64,000 nucleotides of DNA from Streptomyces sp. CB02056 (GCF_001905545.1 NZ_LIPD01000013.1:186001-250000), one strand, 5' to 3'. Positions 34,857-44,266 are shown, numbered from the stretch's first letter. Numbers and translations: made by a program. Notes: generated by a model from the sequence alone, not told the origin.

Positions 34857-34976
34857 AGTCCGCCAAACCTGCCGTCGGCACCTGGTGGGCCGGTCGGGCC
34901 GAGGTGGAGACTTCTCCGCGATCGATGGCCCCGACTTGTGCACACAACATCGCCAGCGAAGGGACGGACCGGTCTG

Positions 34977-37064
34977 ATGGCCGAGTTGAGTCGTAGGAAG
35001 TTCGTCACGCTGTCCGGCGCCGCCGCGGCAGGCCTCGCCGTGGCCGGCACCGGAGCCGCGGGGCCCGCGGGGGCCGCCCAGGGAAGTGGCGCAGCTCCCG
35101 CTTCCACCGCCGCGCTCAGCGCGACCGGCACCATCACCGACGCCCGGCACGTGGTGATCCTGATGCAGGAGAACCGCAGCTTCGACCACTACTTCGGCAC
35201 GCTGCGCGGCGTGCGCGGCTTCGCCGACCGCAGCGCCATCCAGATCTCCGGCGGCTACAGCGTCTTCAACCAGCCGAACGGCCTGCTCGCCCGCCAGTAC
35301 CCCTGGCAGTTCAGCCAGACCAAGCCGGCCGGCGGAGCGGACCCGGAGCGCCTCGCCCAGTGCAACGGGGACCTCAGCCACGGATGGGGTGACCAGCACA
35401 AGGCCTGGAACGGCGGCAAGATGGACTCCTGGGTCGCCGCCAAGGGCAACGTCCGCACGCTCGGCTTCCTCACCCGCCAGGACATCCCGTTCCACTACGC
35501 CCTGGCCGAGAACTGGACGATCTGCGACGCCTACCACTGCTCGGTGCTCAGCGCGACCGGCCCCAACCGCACCTACCACTGGTCCGGCCAGATCGACCCG
35601 GCCGGCACCGCGGGCGGCCCGGCCTACGACGGCGGCGACGAGAAGGGCCTGCGCTGGCAGACCTACGCCGAGGCGCTGGAGAGCGCCGGCGTCAGCTGGA
35701 AGGTCTACCAGAACGCCGCCGACAACTACGGCGACAACGCCCTGGCGTACTTCACGAACTTCACGGGCGCCCAGGCCGGCAGCCCGCTGGCCGTCAAGGG
35801 CATGGGCTCGGTGCCCAAGGTCACCGGGCGGACACCGGACGACATCGCCGCCGCCATCAAGGCCGACGTGCTGGCCGGGACGCTGCCGCAGGTGAGCTGG
35901 ATCGTCCCCGACCAGGCCTCCTCCGAGCACCCGTACGCCACCCCGGTGGACGGCGCGCACTTCGTCCACATGGTGATCGACGCGCTCAACGCGGACCCGA
36001 ACGTCTTCGACTCGTCCGTCCTGTTCATCAACTACGACGAGAACGACGGCTTCTTCGACCACGTCCCGCCGCCCGCCGCCCCGGCCGGCACCCCGGGCGA
36101 GTTCTACAACGGCACCAACATCGGCCTCGGCTTCCGCGTCCCGCTCATCGCCGTCTCGCCCTGGACCCGCGGCGGCTGGGTCAACTCCGAGACCTTCGAC
36201 CACACCTCGGTGCTGCGCTTCCTGGAGACCTGGACCGCCGCCCTCGGCAAGCCCGCCACCTGCCCGAACATCAGCGACTGGCGCCGCCGCGTCTGCGGCG
36301 ACCTCACCAGCGTGTTCGACTTCGCCAACCCGGTCTACGGCCTGCCCGCGCTGCCCGACACCTCGCAGACCATCGGCCTGTCCGCCTGCGGCCCGCTGCC
36401 CAACCCGGCCCCGGTGAACAACCAGCTCCCGGTGCAGGAGTCCGGCACCCGCCCGGCGCGCGCCCTGCCGTACCAGCCGAACGCCAACCTGGACCACCTG
36501 GAGTTCGGCTCCGGCGGGGTGATGAAGGTCTGGATCGCGATGGACAACGGGGGCGCCGCCGCCACCAAGTCCGCCCACTTCGCGGCCTACGCCAACGCCT
36601 ACCGCAGCGGCGGTCCCTGGCAGTACACGGTGGACCCGGGCGGCAGCACCAGCGACTTCTTCAACTGCGGCACCAACTTCGGCGGCGGCCCGTACGACCT
36701 CACGGTGGTCGGCCCCAACCGCTTCCTGCGCCGCTTCAAGGGCGACGCGATGAAGGCGGGCAAGAACGCCGCCGTCACCGCCTCCTACGCGGTCGAGCCG
36801 GGCACCGGCAAGCTCGCGCTCTACTTCAAGCTCGCCAACTCCGGCAGCACCCCGATCACGTTCACGATCGCGTCCAACAACTACCGCACCGACGGCCCCT
36901 GGACGTACCAGGTCCCGGCCGGCGGCAGCGTCAGCGACTTCTTCAACGCCGTGGCGTACAGCAACGGCTGGTACGACTTCACCGTGACGGTGGATGCGGA
37001 CAGCACCTGGTCCCAGCGCTTCACCGGCCACCTGGAGACGGGTGCGGCGAGCATCACCGGCTGA
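34977..37064 (+). CDS. Tat-secreted phospholipase C (phosphoesterase family)
   Basis: 695-residue extracellular phosphatidylcholine-type phospholipase C. Tat signal LSRRKFVTLSGAAAAGLAV at residues 4-22, then the phosphoesterase domain beginning HVVILMQENRSFDHYFGTLR, with NYDENDGFFDHVPPP and the GLGFRVPLIAVSPWTRGG strand typical of the family; two C-terminal DUF756 repeats follow (around 505-590 and 605-690). It releases diacylglycerol and phosphocholine, often under phosphate limitation, but I see no clear PHO box upstream. ATG 34977 gives a correct Tat signal; an in-frame GTG at 34938 lacks a ribosome site. Confidence 0.88.
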   Translation: MAELSRRKFVTLSGAAAAGLAVAGTGAAGPAGAAQGSGAAPASTAALSATGTITDARHVVILMQENRSFDHYFGTLRGVRGFADRSAIQISGGYSVFNQPNGLLARQYPWQFSQTKPAGGADPERLAQCNGDLSHGWGDQHKAWNGGKMDSWVAAKGNVRTLGFLTRQDIPFHYALAENWTICDAYHCSVLSATGPNRTYHWSGQIDPAGTAGGPAYDGGDEKGLRWQTYAEALESAGVSWKVYQNAADNYGDNALAYFTNFTGAQAGSPLAVKGMGSVPKVTGRTPDDIAAAIKADVLAGTLPQVSWIVPDQASSEHPYATPVDGAHFVHMVIDALNADPNVFDSSVLFINYDENDGFFDHVPPPAAPAGTPGEFYNGTNIGLGFRVPLIAVSPWTRGGWVNSETFDHTSVLRFLETWTAALGKPATCPNISDWRRRVCGDLTSVFDFANPVYGLPALPDTSQTIGLSACGPLPNPAPVNNQLPVQESGTRPARALPYQPNANLDHLEFGSGGVMKVWIAMDNGGAAATKSAHFAAYANAYRSGGPWQYTVDPGGSTSDFFNCGTNFGGGPYDLTVVGPNRFLRRFKGDAMKAGKNAAVTASYAVEPGTGKLALYFKLANSGSTPITFTIASNNYRTDGPWTYQVPAGGSVSDFFNAVAYSNGWYDFTVTVDADSTWSQRFTGHLETGAASITG

Positions 37065-37089
37065 CCGTCGTTCCCACCGCGCCGAACGG

Positions 37090-37119
37090 GGCCCCACTCC
37101 TCCGCCGAGAAGTGGGGCC
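37090..37119. terminator. bidirectional terminator between phospholipase and reductase genes
   Basis: GGCCCCACT / AGTGGGGCC 9-bp stem with a 12-base loop between convergent genes. Confidence 0.7.
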
Positions 37120-37125
37120 ACCGTG

Positions 37126-37770
37126 TCACCGCCGCCAGAACAGGTGGTGCGCCACGCCGCTCGGGCTGGGCACGACCTCCAGGTGGAACCGGTCGAGCAG
37201 CTCGTCGGGGGACTCCCAGAGCTTCAGCCCGGTGCCGAGTTCCAGCGGGGAGACCGCGATGTGCAGGGTGTCCACGAGGTCGGCGTCGAGGAACTGGCGG
37301 ATGGTGGTGACCCCGCCGCCGAGGCGGACGTCCTTGCCGTCGGCGGCCTCCCGGGCCTGCTTGAGGACGGTGGCCGGGTCGCCGTCGACGAAGTGGAAGG
37401 TGGTGTCGGAGAGCGTGAACGAGGGCCGGGTGTGGTGGGTCATGACGAACACCGGCGTACGGAACGGGGGCTCGGCACCCCACCAGCCGAGCCACTCGTG
37501 GTCCTGCCACGGGCCGCGCTGGGGCCCGAACTTGTTGCGCCCCATGATCTCGGCGCCGATGTTGCGGTCGAAGTCCCGGGTTAAGTAGTCGTCCAGGCCC
37601 CGGCTGCCGCCGGGGTCGGTGCGCATCGGCCAGCTCGCGGTGGCCCCGGCCCAGGAGAAGAGCCGCTCGGGGCGGTCGAGGCCGAACGGCAGCTCGAAGC
37701 TCTGGTGCTCGCCGGCCGCGACGCCGTCAGCGGAGACGTTGAAGTTCATGACTCTGAGCAGTTGGTTCAT
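37126..37770 (-). CDS. dihydrofolate-reductase-like (RibD C-terminal) family protein
   Basis: 214-residue NADPH-type reductase of the DHFR/RibD-C superfamily. FNVSADGVAAG at the first strand, EIMGRNKFGP, PVFVMTHHTRP, DVRLGGGVTTIRQFLDADLVDTLHIAVSPLELG match the fold; the GGG nucleotide loop is intact. Streptomycetes have many of these; substrates are mostly unknown and it is unlikely to be the folate enzyme. ATG 37770 is eight bases after AGGAG; the in-frame extension to 38571 is antisense to the next gene and rejected. Confidence 0.85.
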   Translation of the reverse strand: MNQLLRVMNFNVSADGVAAGEHQSFELPFGLDRPERLFSWAGATASWPMRTDPGGSRGLDDYLTRDFDRNIGAEIMGRNKFGPQRGPWQDHEWLGWWGAEPPFRTPVFVMTHHTRPSFTLSDTTFHFVDGDPATVLKQAREAADGKDVRLGGGVTTIRQFLDADLVDTLHIAVSPLELGTGLKLWESPDELLDRFHLEVVPSPSGVAHHLFWRR

Positions 37771-37898
37771 GACTGGGGCTCCTGTCCCGTGATCGTGCGG
37801 CGGGGTGCCGCACACCGGGACGTCGGAGCGGACCCGGCGGGATTGACATCGGGCCCGGGATTCTTTCGAGGACTTCTCTCGGGGGCGGTCCGGGCCCG

Positions 37899-38705
37899 TC
37901 AGGCGAACGGGCCCCGGGGGAACCACGGGTCGTGGACCTCGCGGGGCCCGTCCGGGGTCAGCAGGGTGAGGCCGAGCGCGCCGGAGGCGTACTCGGCGAG
38001 CTGCACCGAGCCGTGCCGGGTCTCCAGTTCGGCCTGCACGGGCACCGGCAGCTTGGTCAGGGCCCGCCGCAGCTGCAGGGCGTCCCGCCGGCTGATCGGC
38101 TGCGGCGCGCGCAGCACCAGCCGCAGCGGGCTCATCGGCCCGGCCACCGGCACGCCGCTGCCCAGCTCGTAGCCGACCGCGCCGATCGGGCCCCAGGGCA
38201 GCCGGTGGTCCGCGACCAGCCGGCCGACCTCGGGCAGCAGGGCCAGGGCCGGGATGCCGGCGAGCCGTTCGGGGGCCAGGTGCCCGCGCCGGTCGGGGAG
38301 CTGTTCGGGCCGCAGGGTCCGGGCCACCGCCGCCCAGGGGGCCAGGGCGTCCAGCCGCTGGCCGGGGCGCGGGCCGCGCACGGTCACCGGGAACCACAGC
38401 TCGGGCGCGGCCTCCGGGTCCCGGGTGCAGCGCTGGGGGTGCGGCAGGTCCACCGGGTTGCCGACCACGGCGGGCGCCCGGCCGACCGTCACCCAGGGGT
38501 GCGCCCGCAGCACGGCCCGTGCCCAGCCCGGCAGTTCGCCGCCCGCGAGGGGCCGCAGCGAGCTGGGGCACTGCATCAGCAGCAGGTCGTGGGCGCCGGG
38601 CAGCCGGCCGTCCAGGGCGGCCAGCGGGCCGACCCGCCGGCGCGGTCCGTCGTGCTGGTCCTCGACGGTGCGCCGGGCGGGGCTTCCGGGGTGTACGACG
38701 GTCAC
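37899..38705 (-). CDS. MdcG-like phosphoribosyl-dephospho-CoA transferase homologue, catalytic motif degenerate
   Basis: 268-residue protein that resembles MdcG, the enzyme that attaches the 2'-(5''-phosphoribosyl)-3'-dephospho-CoA arm to malonate decarboxylase carrier protein. Matches: AHDLLLMQ near residue 38, GAVGYELGSGVPV, VQAELETRHGSVQLAEYASG and LLTPDGPREVHDPW. The expected nucleotidyltransferase motif S-D-L-D-L-V-L reads S-P-L-R-L-V-L here, so both metal-binding Asp are missing. No malonate decarboxylase genes are nearby. GTG 38705 has GGAG six bases upstream. Family call moderate; activity doubtful. Confidence 0.6.
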   Translation of the reverse strand: MTVVHPGSPARRTVEDQHDGPRRRVGPLAALDGRLPGAHDLLLMQCPSSLRPLAGGELPGWARAVLRAHPWVTVGRAPAVVGNPVDLPHPQRCTRDPEAAPELWFPVTVRGPRPGQRLDALAPWAAVARTLRPEQLPDRRGHLAPERLAGIPALALLPEVGRLVADHRLPWGPIGAVGYELGSGVPVAGPMSPLRLVLRAPQPISRRDALQLRRALTKLPVPVQAELETRHGSVQLAEYASGALGLTLLTPDGPREVHDPWFPRGPFA

Positions 38706-38889
38706 TGCGGGCTCCAGGGGGTGGCGTGGATGTCGCCGACGGCCACCACCCTCCGCCCGTCCGGCGGCTCCCGGCTACGGCCCTTGGACGCGTTCACCAG
38801 GGACCAAAGGCTCAAGGTGCGCCCGTCCGTGCCCGGTGTGAGAGTGGGGGACAGCCCGGCATTCCGTCGTTCCCCCCGGAGGAGGAGCC

Positions 38890-39102
38890 ATGGGCATCTT
38901 CGACAGGTTGTTCCACCGGCCGCAGCACGAGTCCGTCGGACAGGAGTCCGCCCAGCGGGCCGCCCTCGCCCACGACGAGGCCGCCGACGCGTACGGCGAC
39001 GACATCGAGCGCACCCGGGAGCAGCAGGAACGGCTCGCCCAGGAGGAGGCCGACCGGCGCGCCGCCGAGAACATGACCGCCGAGGGCGACCCCTGGGGCT
39101 GA
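38890..39102 (+). CDS. small charged conserved protein
   Basis: 70-residue protein MGIFDRLF..., rich in Glu, Arg, Gln and Ala, predicted to be one long amphipathic helix or coiled coil (ERTREQQERLAQEEADRRAA). No cysteine, signal or membrane segment. Excellent ribosome site GGAGGAGGAG before ATG 38890. The MGIFDRLF opening resembles other small actinobacterial helical proteins; function unknown. Ends 9 bp from the convergent tricorn gene. Confidence 0.75.
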   Translation: MGIFDRLFHRPQHESVGQESAQRAALAHDEAADAYGDDIERTREQQERLAQEEADRRAAENMTAEGDPWG

Positions 39103-39111
39103 GCCCGGACC

Positions 39112-42100
39112 TCAGGCCGTACGCGGCGGCAGCGGCGGGCGGCGCAGGTCCGGTCGGGGGGTGTCGGCGGACGGCGGCTCGGCGGCGGGGGCGTCCTCCA
39201 GCAGCTCCAGGGCCAGCTGGACGGCGGCGACCAGCTCCGGGTGGCGTCCCCGGGCCCAGTCGCGCGGGGTGCGCAGCACGTGCACGTCCGGTTCGACGCC
39301 CCGGTTCTCCACCGTCCAGCCGAGCCCGCCGCCGAACCAGGAGGCGTTCTTCGGCACCGAGATCTGGGTGCCGTCGCCGAGGGTGTGCCGTCCGCTCATC
39401 CCGACCACCCCGCCCCAGGTGCGGGCGCCGATCACCGGGCCGAGCCCGAGCAGCTTGATCGCCGCGATGATCACGTCGCCGTCGGAGCTGGTGGCCTCGT
39501 CGGCCAGCGCCACCAGCGGTCCGCGCGGTGCGTGCCGGGGCCAGCGGACCGGGCGGCGGTCCCGGGTGAAGTCCCAGGCCAGGACGTGCCGGGAGAGCTT
39601 CTCCAGGACGAGTTCGGAGACGTTGCCGCCGGCATTGCCGCGGACGTCCAGGACCAGCGCGGGCTTGTCCAGTTCGCGCCGCAGGTCCCGGTTGAACTGC
39701 GCCCAGCCGGAGCCGCCGAGGTCCGGGATGTGCAGGTAGCCGCACCGTCCGTCGCTGAACTCGCGTACCAGGGAACGCCGTTTGGCCACCCAGTCCTGGT
39801 AGCGGATGGGCCGTTCGTCGACCAGCGGGGTGATCACGATCCGCCGCACCGGGCCGTCCGGGGCGCCGCGCAGGGCCAGTTCGAGCGTCGTGCCGCCGGT
39901 GCCGGCCAGCAGCGGCAGCGGTCCGCGCAGCGGGTCCACCGGGCGGCCGCCGACCTCCAGGAACTCGTCGCCGTCCCGCACGCCCTGGGCGGCGAGCGGG
40001 GCGCGGGCGCGCGGGTCGGAGGTCTCGCCGGGCAGCACCCGGTCGACCAGCCAGCGGCCGTCGGGGGAGCGGTGGGCGTTGGCGCCGAGCAGGCCGAGCG
40101 GCTGCTGGGCGAGCACCGGGCCCTCGGCGCGCCGGGAGGGGGTGACGTAGGCGTGCGAGGTGCCGAGTTCGCCGAGGAGTTCGCGCAGCAGGTCGGCGAA
40201 GTCGTCGGGGGAGCAGACCCGGTCCAGCAGCGGCTCGTACTGGGCGACCAGCGCGGGCCAGTCCAGGCCGGACATCCGCTCGTCCCAGAACTGGTCCCGG
40301 ACGATCCGGGCCGCCTCGTGGTAGGCCTGGCGCCACTCGGCGGCCGGGTGCACGGTGTGGGTGATCCGGCGCAGGTCGACGGTGGTGCCGGCGGCGGGGG
40401 CGGCGACCGGGACCACCCGCAGCGTCCCGGCCGAGTACACCGCGATCGAGCCGCCGTCCCCGGAGACCGCGTAGCCGTCCAGCTTGTCGACCAGCGTGCT
40501 GCGGGTGCCCCGGGCCAGGTCGAAGTGCTCCAGCGAGGGGCGCCCCGAGGTGTCCTCCGGGCTGGCGAAGGTCTGCCCGAGGGTGCCGGAGATCGGCCAG
40601 CGCAGCCAGACCAGGCCGCCGCGCACCGCGTCGGTGGCCGAGTACTTGGAGGCGATCACCGGGAACTGGAGCAGCCGCTCGCCGATGCCCTCCGGGTCGA
40701 CCCGGACGGTGCCGTCGCCGCCTTCGCCGTGCGCGGCGCCGTCCTCGGGCGGGGCGGTGAACGGTGAGGGGGTGTCGGCGGCGAGCGGGACGAGGTACGG
40801 GCGGCAGCCGACCGGGAAGGAGAGGTCGCCGGTGTGCACGTCGTGGACCGGGTCGAAGCCGCGCCAGGACAGGAAGGCCAGGTAGCGGCCGTCCCGGGTG
40901 AACACCGGCTGCTCGTCCTCGAACCGGCCGTCGGTGACGTCGGTGGTCGCCGCGGACGCGTCGGCGCGGGTGAGCCGGATGCGGCGCAGCGAGCGCCCGG
41001 CGACCGGCTCGGACCAGGCGGTCCAGTGCGAGTCGGGGGAGAAGCGGGCGCCGGTGACCGGCCCGTAGCCGGAGGCGGCCAGTTCGCGCACCCCGCCGTC
41101 GGCGGCGGAGACCAGCAGCAGCCGCCCGTCCGAGGTGGTGGCGGCGAGCCGGCTGCCGTCGGGGGAGGCGGTGAGCTCCAGGACGCGGCCGATCCGCCCG
41201 GCGGCGAGCACCCGGTGGCGGTGCTGCTCCGAGCGGGGGTGCCCCGGCAGCGGCACCACCTCGATCGCGTCGGCGCCCTCGGCGTCGGTGACCCAGGCCG
41301 CCTCACCGGTGTGCCCGAGCACCACCGGCAGCCGGGTGCGCACCCCGGGGGTGTCGGCGAGCGCCCGGGCCGGGCCGTCCTTGTGGGTGAGCCAGTACTG
41401 GCTGCCGCGCACGGTGACCACCCCGGCCCGGCCGGTCTGGTCGCAGGCGAGGTCCTTGACCTGGCCGGCGGCGCTGACCTGGTACGGGCGGCGGCCGGCC
41501 CGGGCGCCGCCGAGCGGGACGTGCAGCCGGCGCGGGGCGGGGGCGGCCAGGTCGTCCAGCAGCCAGAGGTCGCCGGCGTGCTGGTAGACGATCCGGGTGC
41601 CGTCGGTGGCGGCCTCACGGGCGTAGTAGGAGGCGTGGTCGGTGTGCCGGCGCAGGTCGGTGCCGTCCGGGCGGCAGGAGTAGACGTTGCCGATGCCCTC
41701 GTGGTCGGAGAGGAAGGCGATCCGGTCGCCGAGCGGGCCGCCGACCGGCATCGGCGCGGCGAGGTGCCCGGTGTGCCCGGGAAGGATCCGGTCGCCGTCC
41801 ACCCAGAGCCGGCCGGTGGCGCCGCCCCGGTAGCGCTTCCAGGCGGCCGGCCCGTGCGGGGCGGCGCCGGTGAGCAGCACGGTCCGCTCGCGGCTCATCT
41901 GGGCGTCGCCGACCGGCCCCCAGGGCATCCGGCGGCCGGGGGAGCCGTCCGGCGGCAGGGCGTGCGCCCAGGTGTAGTGGCCGAAGGGCTCGTGGTAGGA
42001 GGTGACGGCCAGCACCTCGCCGTCCGGCAGCCAGCCGCGCACCCGGGTGTCCTGGCTGCCCCAGAAGCTGAGCCGGTCCGCCGGGCCGCCCTCGACCGGG

Positions 42101-42330
42101 GCGGTCCACACCTCGGGGGTCAGGGCGAGCCAGCTGGTCCAGGCGAGGGTGGTGCCGTCGGGGGAGAAGCGGGGGTGGCTGACCCGGGTGCGGTCGCAGC
42201 CGACCCGCCAGGCCCGGCCGGTGCCGCCGCCGTCGGCGTCCAGCGGGGCGATCCAGACGTCGTCCTCGGCGGTGAAGGTGAGCAGGCCGCCGTGCAGGTG
42301 GGGGTGGCGGAGGTAGCCGGGCGGGGTCAC
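39112..42330 (-). CDS. tricorn protease (S41 family)
   Basis: 1072-residue cytosolic tricorn peptidase that trims oligopeptides released by larger proteases. The N-terminal ~640 residues form two beta-propellers (repeats such as RVSHPRFSPDG, TGARFSPDSHWTAWS, FTRDGRYLAFLSW); then a helical domain containing GELGTSHAYV (Ser-His pair of the active tetrad), a PDZ domain (about 760-850) and the S41 core with nucleophile region EATSSDGDVIIAA and Glu in NRGVEPDVHVL. All four tetrad residues seem present. Start GTG 42330, with AAGGA seven bases upstream; extension to 42462 rejected. Divergent from the chitinase gene. Confidence 0.9.
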   Translation of the reverse strand: MTPPGYLRHPHLHGGLLTFTAEDDVWIAPLDADGGGTGRAWRVGCDRTRVSHPRFSPDGTTLAWTSWLALTPEVWTAPVEGGPADRLSFWGSQDTRVRGWLPDGEVLAVTSYHEPFGHYTWAHALPPDGSPGRRMPWGPVGDAQMSRERTVLLTGAAPHGPAAWKRYRGGATGRLWVDGDRILPGHTGHLAAPMPVGGPLGDRIAFLSDHEGIGNVYSCRPDGTDLRRHTDHASYYAREAATDGTRIVYQHAGDLWLLDDLAAPAPRRLHVPLGGARAGRRPYQVSAAGQVKDLACDQTGRAGVVTVRGSQYWLTHKDGPARALADTPGVRTRLPVVLGHTGEAAWVTDAEGADAIEVVPLPGHPRSEQHRHRVLAAGRIGRVLELTASPDGSRLAATTSDGRLLLVSAADGGVRELAASGYGPVTGARFSPDSHWTAWSEPVAGRSLRRIRLTRADASAATTDVTDGRFEDEQPVFTRDGRYLAFLSWRGFDPVHDVHTGDLSFPVGCRPYLVPLAADTPSPFTAPPEDGAAHGEGGDGTVRVDPEGIGERLLQFPVIASKYSATDAVRGGLVWLRWPISGTLGQTFASPEDTSGRPSLEHFDLARGTRSTLVDKLDGYAVSGDGGSIAVYSAGTLRVVPVAAPAAGTTVDLRRITHTVHPAAEWRQAYHEAARIVRDQFWDERMSGLDWPALVAQYEPLLDRVCSPDDFADLLRELLGELGTSHAYVTPSRRAEGPVLAQQPLGLLGANAHRSPDGRWLVDRVLPGETSDPRARAPLAAQGVRDGDEFLEVGGRPVDPLRGPLPLLAGTGGTTLELALRGAPDGPVRRIVITPLVDERPIRYQDWVAKRRSLVREFSDGRCGYLHIPDLGGSGWAQFNRDLRRELDKPALVLDVRGNAGGNVSELVLEKLSRHVLAWDFTRDRRPVRWPRHAPRGPLVALADEATSSDGDVIIAAIKLLGLGPVIGARTWGGVVGMSGRHTLGDGTQISVPKNASWFGGGLGWTVENRGVEPDVHVLRTPRDWARGRHPELVAAVQLALELLEDAPAAEPPSADTPRPDLRRPPLPPRTA

Positions 42331-42424
42331 GCCTCCATCCTTCGACGGGGTGTCACCTCCGGCAACCGGAGGCAACCGGGGGTGGCCGGGGGCGGCCGGG
42401 CGCCGGTGGGCCGGGGCCGTCCGA

Positions 42425-42440
42425 ACCGGTCTGGACCATT
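42425..42440. promoter_or_regulatory. DasR-like box 1 upstream of chitinase
   Basis: ACCGGTCTGGACCATT matches about 13 of 16 positions of the DasR consensus (AGTGGTCTAGACCACT, with A-C also common at the start). It abuts the -35 box. Confidence 0.6.
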
Positions 42441-42468
42441 GACACCTCACGGCCGGATCCACTTCAGT
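42439..42468 (+). promoter_or_regulatory. chitinase promoter
   Basis: TTGACA (42439-42444), 18-bp spacer, TTCAGT (42463-42468). The -35 overlaps the end of DasR-like box 1 and the -10 overlaps the start of box 2. Confidence 0.6.
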
Positions 42469-42481
42469 GGTCTAGTCCAAC
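42466..42481. promoter_or_regulatory. DasR-like box 2 upstream of chitinase
   Basis: AGTGGTCTAGTCCAAC: 13 of 16 bases, including the first ten, equal the DasR consensus. DasR is the GntR-type repressor relieved by glucosamine-6-phosphate and controls chitinolytic genes in streptomycetes. Confidence 0.75.
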
Positions 42482-42574
42482 TTGGGTGCCAGGCCGGGCC
42501 GTTCCCCCCACTGGCCCGTGCTCCGGCGTGCCCTCGGACGTCCCCCACGACCGCGCCATCGCAGGAGCACCCGC

Positions 42575-44266
42575 ATGCGCAGAACCCTTCCCGGACAACG
42601 CCGCGCCACCATCGCGGCCGGCACCGCCTCCGCCGTCGCCGCGGCCACGCTGGTCGGCGTCACACTCGGCCTGGCGCCCACCGCCTCGGCCGGCGAGTTC
42701 CTGGTCAACGGCGGCTTCGAGTCCGGCTCACTCGGCCCCTGGAGCTGCTCCGGCAACTCCGGCAGCGTCGTCACCAGCCCGGTGCACGGCGGCAGTCGCG
42801 CGCTCGCCGCGGCCGCCACGGCCGGCGACACCGCCCAGTGCGGCCAGACCGTCACCGTCGCCCCGAACACCACCTACACGCTCAGCGCCTACGTCAACGG
42901 CTCGTACGTCTACCTGGGCGTGGACGGCGGCGGCCCGAGCACCTGGACCCCGGGCACCGGCGGCTCGTACCAGAAGCTCAGCCTCAGCTTCACCACCGGC
43001 GCCACCCAGACCAGTGCCACCGTCTACACCCACGGCTGGTACGGCCAGGGCACCTACTACGCGGACGACATCTCGCTGGACGGGCCGGGCGCGCCCAGCC
43101 CGACGCCCACGCCGACGCCCACCGGGACGGCCTCGCCGACCGCCTCGCCGACCGCGACCCCGACGGGCACACCGACCGGAACGCCCACCGGCACCCCGAC
43201 CGGCACGCCCACGGGCACCCCCACGGGGACGCCCACCAGCCCGCCCGCCGGCAGCCACGCCCTGGTCGGCTACCTGCACGCGAGCTTCGCCAACGGCGCC
43301 GGCTACACCCGGATGGCCGACGTCCCGAACTCCTGGGACTTCATCAACCTGTCCTTCGGCGAGCCCACCTCCGTCACCTCCGGCGACATCCGCTTCAACC
43401 GCTGCCCGGCCACCGAGTGCCCGACCGTCGAGTCGGACGACGAGTTCAAGGCCGCCATCGCCGCCAAGCGGGCCCAGGGCAAGAAGGTGCTGATCTCGAT
43501 CGGCGGCCAGAACGGCCAGGTCCAGCTGACCAGCACCGCCGCCCGGGACACCTTCGTCAGCTCGGTCTCGGCGATCATCGACAAGTGGGGCCTGGACGGC
43601 CTGGACATCGACTTCGAGGGCCACTCGCTCTCCCTCAACACCGGTGACACCGACTTCAGGAACCCGACCAGCCCGGTCATCGTCAACCTGATCTCCGCGG
43701 TGAAGACCCTCAAGGCCAAGTACGGCCCGGGCTTCGTGCTGACCATGGCGCCGGAGACCTTCTTCGTCCAACTCGGCTACCAGTACTACGGATCCGGCCC
43801 CTGGGGCGGCCAGGACCCGCGCGCCGGGGCGTACCTGCCGGTCATCCACGCGCTGCGCGACGACCTCACCCTGCTGCACGTCCAGGACTACAACTCCGGC
43901 TCCATCATGGGCCTGGACAACCAGTACCACTCGATGGGCGGCGCCGACTTCCACGTCGCGATGACCGACATGCTGCTCAAGGGCTTCCCGGTGGCGGGCA
44001 ACGCGAACAACGTGTTCCCGGCGCTGCCGGCCTCCAAGGTCGCCATCGGCATGCCGGCCACCACCAACGCGGGCAACGGCTACGTCGCCCCGGCCGAGGT
44101 GAACAAGGCGCTCGACTGCCTCACCAAGCTGGCCAACTGCGGGACCTACGTGCCGCGTTCGGGCGCGCAGTCGAACCTGCGCGGGCTGATGACCTGGTCG
44201 ATCAACTGGGACCGGTTCGGCGGCCAGGAGTTCTCCAAGAACTTCAACGGCTACTTCGGCCGCTGA
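42575..44266 (+). CDS. secreted GH18 chitinase with N-terminal carbohydrate-binding module
   Basis: 563-residue extracellular chitinase. Sec signal peptide ending ASA (about residue 39), CBM-like jelly roll (41-175, beginning EFLVNGGFESGSLGPW), Pro/Thr/Gly linker with seven GTPT repeats, and GH18 barrel starting ALVGYLHASF. The catalytic signature GLDGLDIDFEG supplies the Glu acid; MAPETFFVQ and GLMTWSINWD complete the active site. Breaks chitin to chito-oligosaccharides. ATG 42575 eight bases after AGGAG. Expected regulation: DasR repression and induction by chitin, from the two boxes upstream. Confidence 0.95.
   Translation: MRRTLPGQRRATIAAGTASAVAAATLVGVTLGLAPTASAGEFLVNGGFESGSLGPWSCSGNSGSVVTSPVHGGSRALAAAATAGDTAQCGQTVTVAPNTTYTLSAYVNGSYVYLGVDGGGPSTWTPGTGGSYQKLSLSFTTGATQTSATVYTHGWYGQGTYYADDISLDGPGAPSPTPTPTPTGTASPTASPTATPTGTPTGTPTGTPTGTPTGTPTGTPTSPPAGSHALVGYLHASFANGAGYTRMADVPNSWDFINLSFGEPTSVTSGDIRFNRCPATECPTVESDDEFKAAIAAKRAQGKKVLISIGGQNGQVQLTSTAARDTFVSSVSAIIDKWGLDGLDIDFEGHSLSLNTGDTDFRNPTSPVIVNLISAVKTLKAKYGPGFVLTMAPETFFVQLGYQYYGSGPWGGQDPRAGAYLPVIHALRDDLTLLHVQDYNSGSIMGLDNQYHSMGGADFHVAMTDMLLKGFPVAGNANNVFPALPASKVAIGMPATTNAGNGYVAPAEVNKALDCLTKLANCGTYVPRSGAQSNLRGLMTWSINWDRFGGQEFSKNFNGYFGR
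43102..43246 (+). repeat. 12-bp repeats encoding the chitinase linker
   Basis: Successive 12-bp units (GGCACGCCCACG and variants) encode Gly-Thr-Pro-Thr about seven times after a run of (Pro-Thr). Typical flexible linker between binding module and catalytic domain; copy number probably varies among strains. Confidence 0.85.

Noticed and set aside
34800..34976. PHO box upstream of phospholipase C
   Set aside because: I looked for GTTCACC-type direct repeats with 11-bp period and found none; the only prominent element is the terminator hairpin of the preceding gene.
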